Source: Cycloclasticus sp. (GTDB lineage: Bacteria; Pseudomonadota; Gammaproteobacteria; Methylococcales; Cycloclasticaceae). Taken from it: DNA of 64,000 bases. The notes below the pieces were generated by a model, which ran no database searches, was not told where the DNA came from, and saw only the letters and a list, made by a program, of their open reading frames with translations. The stretch is from contig DUCS01000006.1 in assembly GCA_012959695.1 (NCBI GenBank), positions 96,705-160,704 of the forward strand, written 5' to 3'. Each line of letters opens with the position of its first letter. Position 1 is the first letter of the stretch. Both the position numbers and the translations under genes were made by a program. This document shows positions 20,270 to 29,305 of the stretch, one piece after another.

Positions 20270-21415
20270 GTGAATTCAATTTATTTTAATGAAGAACACA
20301 CCATGCTACGCGACCAAATTCGTCGTTTTATAGAACAACGTGTGATGCCAGTTGCAGAACCTTGGGAAGAAGCGGGATCAGTACCTCGGGAGATTCTTCA
20401 AGAGATGGGTGAATTGGGCTTTCTAGGTATCCGCTATTCTGCTGAATACGGTGGCAGTGAAATGGATGCGCTCGGTTCGGTTATTTTGGCTGAAGAACTT
20501 GGCCGTTCAACATTCGGCGGTTTTGCGGTGACTGTGTTGGTACATACCGATATGGCATCACCCCATTTAGATAACTTTGGCAATAAAGCTCAACTTGATA
20601 AATACATGCCAGATATTATTTCAGGCAAAAAAATTGTAGGCGTGGCGGTTACCGAACCAGATGTAGGCTCTGATGTTGCTGCAATGAAAACCCGCGCTGT
20701 AAAAGATGGTGATCATTACGTTTTAAATGGTTCAAAAATGTTCATCACTAACGGCGTGCACGGTGATTTGTTTTTTGTAGCCGCTAAAACAGACACCAGC
20801 GTAAAACCTTCACGTGGCATCACCATTTTTGCTATTGAAAAAGGCACACCTGGTTTCACTGTGGGCAGAAAACTCGACAAAATGGGATGGTTATCTTCAG
20901 ATACCGCCGAATTGGTTTTTGATAACTGTCGTGTGCCTGCTGAAAATATATTGGGTGAAGAAAACAAAGGCTTCTACTCAATTATGCGCAATTTCCAAAA
21001 TGAAAGAATGGTGTTGGGTGCTCAATCAATGGGTGAAGCATCCAAAGCGCTTGAACTAACGATGGACTATGTAACGACACGCAAAGCGTTCGGCGGAGTT
21101 CTGTTCGATAAACAAGTCATTCGCCAGCGTTTAGCGTCTCTTGCGTCACAAGTAGAGGCGGGCAGACAGCTCGTTTACCACGCAGCGTGGCTAGATGCGC
21201 AGGGCTTGGACTGCATTAAAGAAGTGTCAATGGTGAAAGCCTATTGCGGCGAACTGGTTAATAAAGTGATGTACGATTGTTTACAGTTTCACGGTGGCTT
21301 CGGCTATATACGTGAAAGTGCGATTGAGCGTATGTATCGCGATGCACGTATCCAATCAATCGGTGGTGGTGCGACAGAAGTGATGCTTGAAGAAGTATCT
21401 AAACGAATGATTTAA
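20270..21415 (+). CDS. Acyl-CoA dehydrogenase
   Basis: VGVAVTEPDVGSDVAAMKT, FHGGFGYIRESAIERMYRDARIQSIGGGATEVMLEEV. Confidence 0.9.
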   Translation: MNSIYFNEEHTMLRDQIRRFIEQRVMPVAEPWEEAGSVPREILQEMGELGFLGIRYSAEYGGSEMDALGSVILAEELGRSTFGGFAVTVLVHTDMASPHLDNFGNKAQLDKYMPDIISGKKIVGVAVTEPDVGSDVAAMKTRAVKDGDHYVLNGSKMFITNGVHGDLFFVAAKTDTSVKPSRGITIFAIEKGTPGFTVGRKLDKMGWLSSDTAELVFDNCRVPAENILGEENKGFYSIMRNFQNERMVLGAQSMGEASKALELTMDYVTTRKAFGGVLFDKQVIRQRLASLASQVEAGRQLVYHAAWLDAQGLDCIKEVSMVKAYCGELVNKVMYDCLQFHGGFGYIRESAIERMYRDARIQSIGGGATEVMLEEVSKRMI

Positions 21416-21435
21416 ATTTAACTAAGGGAACGAAT

Positions 21436-21849
21436 ATGTCAGACGGTTACAGTATAGATGAAATGGAAGTGGGCCAAAGTGCCTCAATGAGCAAAACAGT
21501 TACCGAAGCAGATATTGTGATGTTTGCCGGCGTGACGGGGGATTTTAACCCAGCACACATAGATGCCGAATATGCGGCAGCTAGCATGTTTAAAGAGCGT
21601 ATCGCGCATGGTATGTTATCGGCTGGTTTTATTAGCGCGACCATAGCGATGAAGTTGCCTGGACCGGGCACTATTTATTTAGGGCAACAATTAAAATTTA
21701 AAGCGCCTGTGTTAATAAATGACACGGTTAAAACTGTTGTAACGATTAAATCAATCGATGAAAAAAGAAAAATTGTTGTACTTGATACAACTTGTTCAGT
21801 GGCGGGGAAAACAGTTCTTGCTGGTGAAGCGACAACAATGAAGCCATAA
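21436..21849 (+). CDS. MaoC-family (R)-specific enoyl-CoA hydratase, PhaJ-like
   Basis: GDFNPAHIDAEYAAASMFKERIAHGMLSAGFISATIAMKLPGPGTIYLGQQLKF. Confidence 0.88.
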   Translation: MSDGYSIDEMEVGQSASMSKTVTEADIVMFAGVTGDFNPAHIDAEYAAASMFKERIAHGMLSAGFISATIAMKLPGPGTIYLGQQLKFKAPVLINDTVKTVVTIKSIDEKRKIVVLDTTCSVAGKTVLAGEATTMKP

Positions 21850-21888
21850 TAAATCAATAAAAACAAGCACCTAACGGTAATACCTCAT

Positions 21889-23223
21889 ATGAAATATGAA
21901 GAAGAATTAAAACAAAAAATATGTACTGCAGATGATGCAGTATCACTGGCCAACAGTGGCGATGTTATCGATTATGGTTTTGGTCTGACGCAATCTGATG
22001 TTTTCGATGCCGCGTTAGCTGCTCAACGAGGACGCTTAAGCAATGTCACCATTCGTGGCACATTAAGTGTTGCTGCTAGGCAAGTTATCGAGCTTGACCC
22101 AGATCAACAGCACTTCGAATATCACAATTGGCACTGTTCCGGTTACGATAGGAAGAAGTGTGAATTAGGGCAAATGAGTTACCTGCCTTTCAATTTTGGC
22201 GAAGGCCCGGGGATTTATCGTGCTCATCTTCATGCTGATGTTTTGGTTTTAAAAACATCCCCAATGGATGAAAACGGACATTTTAACTTTGGTATTTCTA
22301 ACACGTTTGCTAAAGCTAACTGCGAAGTGGCCAAAAAAATTGTAATAGAAACCTCAACGGCTATCCCTATTTGTTTGGGTAGTGATAATACCGTGCATAT
22401 TTCTGACGTAACCGCTGTGATAGAGGGCGATAACGCTCCTTTATTTGAGTTGCCCAGCGGTGACATTACCGACATAGATCGCCAAGTTGCGGCCTATGTT
22501 TTACCGCTGATTAAAGACCGTAGTTGCGTGCAAATAGGTATTGGTGGCATGCCAAATGCTGTATGCGCAGCATTAACAGAATCGGACATTAAAGACCTAG
22601 GCATCCACACTGAAATGTTTGTCGATAGCATGGTTGCATTAATTGACGCGGGTAAAGTTACCGGAAAATACAAACAAACGTATCCTGAAAAAATTACTTA
22701 TACCTTTGCATTAGGTTCTAAAAAAATGTACAACTTTTTAGACAACAACGACACCTGCGTTAGTATTCCAGTAGACGTGACAAACCTACCTGACAACATC
22801 TCTGCGAATGATCGCGTTGTATCGATTAACAACTGTTTACAAATAGACCTGTCAGGCCAAGTTGCATCTGAAAGCTCAGGCTATCGGCACATATCTGGCA
22901 CAGGTGGCCAGCTTCAATTTGTAAGAGGAGCCGTTGCTTCAAAAGAAGGGCAATCATTTATGTGCTTGTCATCGCGTTTTTACGATAAAAGCGGGAAAGG
23001 CATCTCAAGAATAGTACCTGGCTTATCGCCGGGAACCGTTGTTACCACGCCCCGATCAGATGTTATGTACGTTGTAACTGAATACGGCATTGTTAACTTA
23101 AAAGGAAAAAGTGTTAACGAACGAGTGTTAGCGCTTATTAGTATCGCCCACCCAGATGACAGGGAAGAGCTACATAAACAAGCCTGTGAAAATGGCATAT
23201 TGACAAAAAAATACTGGTCTTAA
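21889..23223 (+). CDS. Acetyl-CoA hydrolase/CoA-transferase family (butyryl-/4-hydroxybutyrate CoA-transferase-like)
   Basis: QIGIGGMPNAVCAAL, SGTGGQLQFVRGA motifs. Confidence 0.85.
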   Translation: MKYEEELKQKICTADDAVSLANSGDVIDYGFGLTQSDVFDAALAAQRGRLSNVTIRGTLSVAARQVIELDPDQQHFEYHNWHCSGYDRKKCELGQMSYLPFNFGEGPGIYRAHLHADVLVLKTSPMDENGHFNFGISNTFAKANCEVAKKIVIETSTAIPICLGSDNTVHISDVTAVIEGDNAPLFELPSGDITDIDRQVAAYVLPLIKDRSCVQIGIGGMPNAVCAALTESDIKDLGIHTEMFVDSMVALIDAGKVTGKYKQTYPEKITYTFALGSKKMYNFLDNNDTCVSIPVDVTNLPDNISANDRVVSINNCLQIDLSGQVASESSGYRHISGTGGQLQFVRGAVASKEGQSFMCLSSRFYDKSGKGISRIVPGLSPGTVVTTPRSDVMYVVTEYGIVNLKGKSVNERVLALISIAHPDDREELHKQACENGILTKKYWS

Positions 23224-23224
23224 C

Positions 23225-24007
23225 ATGTCGGATACCATCTTAGTCACCAAAAAAAATGCCGTTGCATTGATAACAATGAACAACGCGGCGACGATGAATG
23301 CGATTACAGACCCTGTCATGTTAGAAGATGCAATAAATGCATTTAAAAACATTGAACAGGATAAAAGCATTCGAGTGTGTGTTTTAACCGGTGTAGAAAA
23401 TGCCTTTTGTTCAGGTGGTAATGTTAAAGACATGCTGAACCGTGAAAAGATGTTTGCGGGTGAACCACTAGAGCTACAAGAAGGATACAGAAAGGGTATT
23501 CACCGCTTATCAAAGCTGATGTATAACTTTGAAAAACCTTTGATAGCCGCAGTTAATGGTGCTGCCGTAGGAGCGGGTTTCGATTTAGCCATGTTATGTG
23601 ATATTCGAATGGCATCAACAACCGCTCGATTTGGTTCAACCTTTATAAACTTGGCTGTTATTCCTGGCGATGGCGGTGCTTGGTTACTGAAAAAAGTAGT
23701 CGGTGCACAACGCGCTGCAGAATTAGTTCTGACCGGCCGTATTTTTAAGGCTGAAGAAGCACTCGATATGGGGCTGATCTTAAAGATGGTTGATAAAGAG
23801 CAGTTGCTCGCCGAAGCCATGTTATGCGCTAACGTAATAGCAAAAAAATCACCTGATGCGTTGAGAATTGCAAAACGGTTATTAAATTCAACTGACCGCC
23901 TAGGTTTTGAAGACCACCTAGAACTATGCGCTGCAAACCAGGCGATGATGCACCACACACCAGAGCATGAAGAGGCCGTTAAGCGGTTTTTCAACAAAAC
24001 AAAATGA
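23225..24007 (+). CDS. Enoyl-CoA hydratase/isomerase family protein
   Basis: GVENAFCSGGNVKDML, AAVNGAAVGAGFDLAMLCDIRMAS. Confidence 0.9.
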   Translation: MSDTILVTKKNAVALITMNNAATMNAITDPVMLEDAINAFKNIEQDKSIRVCVLTGVENAFCSGGNVKDMLNREKMFAGEPLELQEGYRKGIHRLSKLMYNFEKPLIAAVNGAAVGAGFDLAMLCDIRMASTTARFGSTFINLAVIPGDGGAWLLKKVVGAQRAAELVLTGRIFKAEEALDMGLILKMVDKEQLLAEAMLCANVIAKKSPDALRIAKRLLNSTDRLGFEDHLELCAANQAMMHHTPEHEEAVKRFFNKTK

Positions 24008-24059
24008 ATTCGTTCGAGGATATACAAATATAGCCTGGCAATACATAATATGAGTACAG

Positions 24060-24085
24060 TATAATAATCTAATAGTCGTTAGATT
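24060..24085 (+). promoter_or_regulatory. Putative etfBA promoter -10 (TATAAT, 24060-24065) followed by palindromic operator AATCTAA-TAGTCG-TTAGATT (24066-24085)
   Basis: Perfect inverted repeat with the same TCTAA-N6-TTAGA architecture as the tetR and pmoC sites. Confidence 0.65.
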
Positions 24086-24130
24086 TTTATGAGCAAGTCA
24101 ACAATACAAAACATTAAAGAAGGTAAATAG

Positions 24131-24877
24131 ATGAAAATTTTAGTGGGTGTAAAACGCGTTATTGATTTCAATGTGCGTGTTCAAGTTAAATCGGATGGCT
24201 CAGGCGTCGTTAAAGATGGCGTAAAAATGAGCATGAACCCGTTTGATGAAATAGCGGTTGAAGAAGCGCTAAGAATTAAAGAAGCGGGCAATGCTGAAGA
24301 AGTTATTGTTGCAACGATTGGCCCTAAAGCTTGTCAAGAACAGCTTAGAACGGCCTTAGCTATGGGTGCAGACCGCGCTATTCACGTTCAAACGGATGAA
24401 GAAGTTCAACCTTTAACGGGTGCTCGAATTTTTAAAGCACTGGCTGATAAAGAACAACCAAAAATCATTTTACTGGGTAAGCAAGCCATTGATGATGACA
24501 ATAACCAAACAGCACAAATGCTCGGCGCTTTGTCTCATTGGCCACAAGCTACATTCGCATCAGAGGTTAAAATAGAGGGTGAAACAGCGACTGTCATCCG
24601 CGAAGTAGATGCGGGACTTGAAACACTTTCAGTTGATTTACCTGCTGTTATCAGCGTGGATTTACGTTTGAACGAACCACGTTATGTAAAGCTTCCAGAC
24701 ATAATGAAAGCAAAACGCAAACCACTCGAAACAATGAGCATTGAAGATTTAGGAGTGGAGCATGTAGCCGAAGTGAAAGTGCTAAAGACCGTAGCGCCTG
24801 CTAAAAGACAAGCTGGCATTAAAGTGGACTCTGTGGCAGAACTGGTTACAGCACTTAAAGAAAAGGGGTTAATCTAA
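24131..24877 (+). CDS. etfB: Electron transfer flavoprotein beta subunit
   Basis: [59 protein letters not shown]. Confidence 0.95.
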   Translation: MKILVGVKRVIDFNVRVQVKSDGSGVVKDGVKMSMNPFDEIAVEEALRIKEAGNAEEVIVATIGPKACQEQLRTALAMGADRAIHVQTDEEVQPLTGARIFKALADKEQPKIILLGKQAIDDDNNQTAQMLGALSHWPQATFASEVKIEGETATVIREVDAGLETLSVDLPAVISVDLRLNEPRYVKLPDIMKAKRKPLETMSIEDLGVEHVAEVKVLKTVAPAKRQAGIKVDSVAELVTALKEKGLI

Positions 24878-25815
24878 TGAGTAAAGTATTAGTTATTGCT
24901 GAACACGACGGCACAAATTTAAATGGCTCTACAGCCCGAGCAGTCAGCTGCGCTAGCGATTTAGGCTTAGATGCTATTGATGTTGTTGTACTAGCCGCTG
25001 ATGGATCTGCTGTAGCAGAACAAGCTGCAAAAATATCAGGTGTTACTAACGTACTATTAGTACAAAACCCTGCCAATGAAAATGCAGTTGCTGCGTTTCT
25101 TGCGCCGCAAATTGAAGCCTTAGCCGCAGACTACAGTCATGTATTGGCGCCAAGCACGACCTTTGGTAAAGATTTAATGCCACGCGTTGCTGCCCATTTA
25201 GGTCGTCCGCAAATCAGTGACATTATGCGAGTTGAAAGTAGCCATGTGTTTGACCGTCCTGTGTACGCCGGCAATGCCATTGCTACAGTAGAAGCGCCTG
25301 AAGGACTTGTTATTGGAACCGTAAGAACCGCTTCATATAAAGCAGCAGCAAATGAAGGTTCAGCATCTGTAGAAACACGCAGCGTTGAAGTAACACTTCC
25401 TACTCATACGCGGTTTGTGGAATTAGCATCAGGTGGTGGCGGAGATCGTCCAGACTTACAAGCAGCTTCTAAAGTCGTTTCAGGTGGCCGTGGTGTTGGC
25501 AGTGAAGAAAACTTCAAACATATTTATAGTTTAGCTGACAAACTGGGCGCCGGCGTTGGCGCTTCAAGAGCAGCAGTCGACGCTGGGTTTATTCCAAATG
25601 ATCATCAAGTGGGTCAAACTGGAAAAATTATCGCACCGGACTTGTACATGGCTTTTGGTATTTCAGGCGCTATCCAACATTTAGCGGGTATTAAAGATGC
25701 TGGAACCATCGTCGCTATCAATAAAGATGCCGATGCACCGATATTTGAAGTGGCTGATTATGGTTTAGTCGCTGATTTATTTGAAGTGATTGAAGAGCTT
25801 GAAAAAGCACTTTAA
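24877..25815 (+). CDS. etfA: Electron transfer flavoprotein alpha subunit
   Basis: [77 protein letters not shown]. Confidence 0.96.
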   Translation: MSKVLVIAEHDGTNLNGSTARAVSCASDLGLDAIDVVVLAADGSAVAEQAAKISGVTNVLLVQNPANENAVAAFLAPQIEALAADYSHVLAPSTTFGKDLMPRVAAHLGRPQISDIMRVESSHVFDRPVYAGNAIATVEAPEGLVIGTVRTASYKAAANEGSASVETRSVEVTLPTHTRFVELASGGGGDRPDLQAASKVVSGGRGVGSEENFKHIYSLADKLGAGVGASRAAVDAGFIPNDHQVGQTGKIIAPDLYMAFGISGAIQHLAGIKDAGTIVAINKDADAPIFEVADYGLVADLFEVIEELEKAL

Positions 25816-25834
25816 ATTTTATTAGATTAAGGAT

Positions 25835-25872
25835 AGGCGCCAGTACTGCTGAAAGTATTGGCGCCTTTTTTA
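25835..25872 (+). terminator. Rho-independent terminator after etfA
   Basis: GGCGCCAGTACT...AGTATTGGCGCC stem followed by TTTTTTT. Confidence 0.85.
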
Positions 25873-25893
25873 TTAGCAAAATGAGGAATAGTT

Positions 25894-27546
25894 ATGGAAC
25901 GTGAATCTATGGAGTTTGATGTCGTCATCGTTGGCGCTGGCCCTGCAGGGTTATCAGCTGCGTGTAAATTAATGCAATTGGCTCAAGAAACTGAACAAGA
26001 ATTAATGGTTTGCGTTATTGAAAAGGGCTCGGAAGTAGGTGCGCACATTCTATCTGGCGCGGTGCTAGAACCGACCGCCATCAACGAATTATTCCCAGAC
26101 TGGAAAGAGAAGGGCGCACCCATTAATGTAAAAGTTGATGGCGATGATGTTTACTACCTTACTAGCGAAGGAAAAGGCATTAAAACGCCCGGCTTCTTAG
26201 TCCCGAAACCGATGCATAATGAAGGCAATTACATCGTCAGCATGGGCAATGTATGTCGTTGGCTAGCGGAACAAGCGGAAGATATGGGTGTTGAAATTTT
26301 CCCAGGCTTCACCGCGTCAGAAATTCTTTATAACGACGACGGTAGTGTTAAAGGCATCTTAACCGGCGATATGGGTGTAGCCGAAGATGGCAGTGAAAAA
26401 GACGGCTATATGCCTGGCATGGAGCTACTCGCTAAACAAACTATATTCGCTGAAGGTTGCCGTGGCCATCTAGGCAAGCAACTGATGGACAGTTTTGACC
26501 TTAACAAAGACGCTGATCCACAGCACTACGGTTTGGGTATTAAAGAAATTTGGACCATTGACCCTGAAAAACACCAAGAAGGCTTAGTGGTGCATACTGC
26601 AGGTTGGCCTTTAGATAATCATACTGAGGGCGGCGGATTTCTGTATCACATGGAAAATAACCAAGTGTCATTAGGCTTTATTGTTGCGTTGAACTATACA
26701 AATCCGCACTTAAGCCCATTTGATGAAATGCAGCGTTGGAAATCAAATCCAAAAATCAGCCAATTTTTAGAAGATGGCGAACGTGTAGGCTATGGCGCAC
26801 GTGCAGTTAATAAAGGCGGTATGCAATCTGTGCCAAAGCTGAGTTTCCCTGGCGGTTTGCTAGTTGGTTGTGATGCTGGTTTTTTAAATGGTGCAAAAAT
26901 CAAAGGCAACCATACAGCAATGAAAACAGGCATGTTAGCGGCTGAAACTATTATCGAGTCACTAAAGGCTGGTGAGATTGCTAGTAAAGAACTTAGCTTG
27001 ATGGATGAGAAATACAAGTCATCTTGGGTATTTGAAGAATTGCATACAACGCGTAATTTTGGCCCTGCGTTACATAAGTTCGGCACTTTATTAGGCGGTT
27101 CATTTGCTTGGTTAGATCAAAACATTTTTGCCGGCAAACTACCATTTACCTGGCATAACACCACGCCAGACTACGATACACTAAAACCCGCAGCCGAATG
27201 TGAGGTGATTAACTACCCAAAGCCCGACGGCAAATTAACCTTCGACAAGCTATCATCAGTATTTTTATCCAGCACTAACCACGAAGAAGACCAGCCTTGT
27301 CATTTAAAGCTGGCGGATAGCAATATTCCCATTGCTCAAAACTTGCCGCTATACGATGAGCCAGCTCAACGATATTGCCCAGCAGGCGTGTATGAAGTGG
27401 TTAAAGACGATTCAGGTAATGATAAATTTCAAATAAACGGCCAAAACTGCGTGCATTGCAAAACCTGCGACATTAAAGATCCAGCACAAAATATTACTTG
27501 GGTAACACCCGAAGGTGGCGGCGGCCCAAATTATGGAAATATGTAA
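25894..27546 (+). CDS. etfD: Electron transfer flavoprotein-ubiquinone oxidoreductase
   Basis: FAD motif VIVGAGPAGLSAA; HILSGAVLEP; C-terminal 4Fe-4S (CPAGVYE...NCVHCKTCDIKDPAQNITW). Confidence 0.95.
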   Translation: MERESMEFDVVIVGAGPAGLSAACKLMQLAQETEQELMVCVIEKGSEVGAHILSGAVLEPTAINELFPDWKEKGAPINVKVDGDDVYYLTSEGKGIKTPGFLVPKPMHNEGNYIVSMGNVCRWLAEQAEDMGVEIFPGFTASEILYNDDGSVKGILTGDMGVAEDGSEKDGYMPGMELLAKQTIFAEGCRGHLGKQLMDSFDLNKDADPQHYGLGIKEIWTIDPEKHQEGLVVHTAGWPLDNHTEGGGFLYHMENNQVSLGFIVALNYTNPHLSPFDEMQRWKSNPKISQFLEDGERVGYGARAVNKGGMQSVPKLSFPGGLLVGCDAGFLNGAKIKGNHTAMKTGMLAAETIIESLKAGEIASKELSLMDEKYKSSWVFEELHTTRNFGPALHKFGTLLGGSFAWLDQNIFAGKLPFTWHNTTPDYDTLKPAAECEVINYPKPDGKLTFDKLSSVFLSSTNHEEDQPCHLKLADSNIPIAQNLPLYDEPAQRYCPAGVYEVVKDDSGNDKFQINGQNCVHCKTCDIKDPAQNITWVTPEGGGGPNYGNM

Positions 27547-27580
27547 AGCTAATTGATTTTAATCATAAATTAAAGCTTTT

Positions 27581-27611
27581 TTCTAACGCGCATTAGAATT
27601 TATGGTATGAT
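27581..27611 (+). promoter_or_regulatory. Putative pmoCAB promoter: operator TTCTAA-CGCGCA-TTAGAA (27581-27598) overlapping the -35 position, extended -10 TGGTATGAT (27603-27611)
   Basis: Palindrome of the same form as the tetR and etfB sites, plus a good -10 upstream of the RBS (GGAGG) and ATG at 27644. Confidence 0.6.
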
Positions 27612-27643
27612 GATTATTGTAAATAAAGAAAATGGAGGTAGTA

Positions 27644-28420
27644 ATGGCTGTTACACAAGATAACATTGTAAAAAACCAAGATATAAAACCTTGGAAATTC
27701 AACCTTAAGCCAATGATAATTTGCATGTTGATCCTAGTGGCTTTGATGGGTACAGCACGCTGGTATCAACAGTGGGCGGCGTGGGACTTTGGTTTGGATG
27801 CAACTGACCCAATGTTCGACGTATATTGGATGAAGCTTTTTTGGGCTCAAATTATTATAGAACCTATCTTATTTGTTATTTTTGTCGGCTATATGTGGCT
27901 AACGAGAGATAAGCACTTAAATGACCTTGCGCCAAGAGAAGAGCTGAACAAACTTATACTGTGGATTTCAATGCTAGTTGTGTATGCATTTGCTTTTTAC
28001 TTTGCTGGCAGTTTGTATGCAGAACAAGATGCTTCATGGCATCAAACAGTTGTAAGAGACACCAGTTTTACACCGAGTCATATTTTCTTGTTTTATGGAA
28101 CGATGCCTATTTTCATTATTATTGGTTTCACGTTATTTTTCTATGCGATTACACGACTTCCATTTTTCGCAAAAGAAATATCAATACCCTTGGTGCTAGT
28201 CGTTTGTGGTCCATTCATGTTGTTACCAACCGTAGGTTATAACGAGTGGGGACATGCGTTTTGGCTAATGGAAGAGTACTTTACTGTACCTCTTCATTGG
28301 GGCTTTGTGTTTTTCGGTTGGTCAATTATTGCTTTAGGTGGAGTCTTGGTACAAGTTATTAAGTACATCATAGATTTGATGCCAAAAGTAATTAATGAAA
28401 AAGGCGAACTACTGTCTTAA
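27644..28420 (+). CDS. pmoC: Copper membrane monooxygenase subunit C (PmoC/AmoC/HmoC-like)
   Basis: AEQDASWHQTVVRDTSFTPSHIFLFYG (conserved D-x3-H...H Cu ligands), LNEWGH-like VGYNEWGHAFWLMEE; GGAGG RBS supports ATG at 27644. Confidence 0.93.
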   Translation: MAVTQDNIVKNQDIKPWKFNLKPMIICMLILVALMGTARWYQQWAAWDFGLDATDPMFDVYWMKLFWAQIIIEPILFVIFVGYMWLTRDKHLNDLAPREELNKLILWISMLVVYAFAFYFAGSLYAEQDASWHQTVVRDTSFTPSHIFLFYGTMPIFIIIGFTLFFYAITRLPFFAKEISIPLVLVVCGPFMLLPTVGYNEWGHAFWLMEEYFTVPLHWGFVFFGWSIIALGGVLVQVIKYIIDLMPKVINEKGELLS

Positions 28421-28431
28421 TAATTGTTTTT

Positions 28432-28468
28432 AAGGGCCTTAACTCATAAGAGTTAAGGCCCTTTTTTT
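28432..28468 (+). terminator. Perfect 14-bp stem hairpin plus T-tract between pmoC and pmoA (intra-operon terminator/attenuator or processing element)
   Basis: AAGGGCCTTAACTC (28432-28445), loop ATAA, GAGTTAAGGCCCTT (28450-28463), run of T to 28468. Confidence 0.9.
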
Positions 28469-28492
28469 ATAAATAATGGAAAAGGTTGAATT

Positions 28493-29305
28493 ATGAGTTT
28501 AGAACAACATGAAGCAAAGCTACTTAGCGCCATTTCAACACCCGGCTCCGACGCCGCTAAAATTGCAAGAGGGCTTGACTGGATTGTAGTTGGTATTTTG
28601 GTCTTCGCAATTATTGCTGCATATCATATTCATATGATGTTAACAGTTGGCGACTGGGATTTTTGGGTGGACTGGAAAGACAGAATGAACTGGGTCACAT
28701 TGACACCCATGCTTCTTGTTGTTATTCCCGCAGCGCTTTCCTATCCATTTATGGAAAAGTTCGGCCTGCCTATTGCCGGAACCTTGTGTGCGCTATGTTT
28801 AATGATTGGTGAGTGGGCGAGTCGTTATTTTAGTTTCCATTTATGGACATACTTCCCAATGAGTATGGTTTGGCCATCTATCGTTATTCCAGGTCTTATG
28901 CTAATGGACATGGTGTATTTGTTATCAAGAAACCTTTTTGTAACATCTATTTTTGGAGGCAGTGCCGTCGCTTTTGCCTTTGCGCCGGCTAACTGGCCAA
29001 TACTAGCGCCTTATCACGTACCTGTTATCCATATGGATCAAGTTGTCAGTGTGGCTGATTTGATTGGTTACACTTTCACCCGTACAGCAACGCCAGAATA
29101 TTTAAGAATGATTGAACGAGGAACCTTAAGAACCTTTGGCGGTGAGTCCACGTTAATTTCAACGTTCTTCTCAGCCTTTGTCTGCATGATTTTGTACTTT
29201 GTATGGTGGAAGATTGGAGAGTGGCTCACAAATATGGGCAGCACGCCCAATGTACTTAAAAAATACGTGGGCTATAGCGATGATGTTGAAAAGGAGAAGC
29301 AGTAA
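28493..29305 (+). CDS. pmoA: Copper membrane monooxygenase subunit A (PmoA/AmoA/HmoA-like)
   Basis: VGDWDFWVDWKDRMNWVTLTPM signature and multiple TM segments. Confidence 0.95.
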   Translation: MSLEQHEAKLLSAISTPGSDAAKIARGLDWIVVGILVFAIIAAYHIHMMLTVGDWDFWVDWKDRMNWVTLTPMLLVVIPAALSYPFMEKFGLPIAGTLCALCLMIGEWASRYFSFHLWTYFPMSMVWPSIVIPGLMLMDMVYLLSRNLFVTSIFGGSAVAFAFAPANWPILAPYHVPVIHMDQVVSVADLIGYTFTRTATPEYLRMIERGTLRTFGGESTLISTFFSAFVCMILYFVWWKIGEWLTNMGSTPNVLKKYVGYSDDVEKEKQ

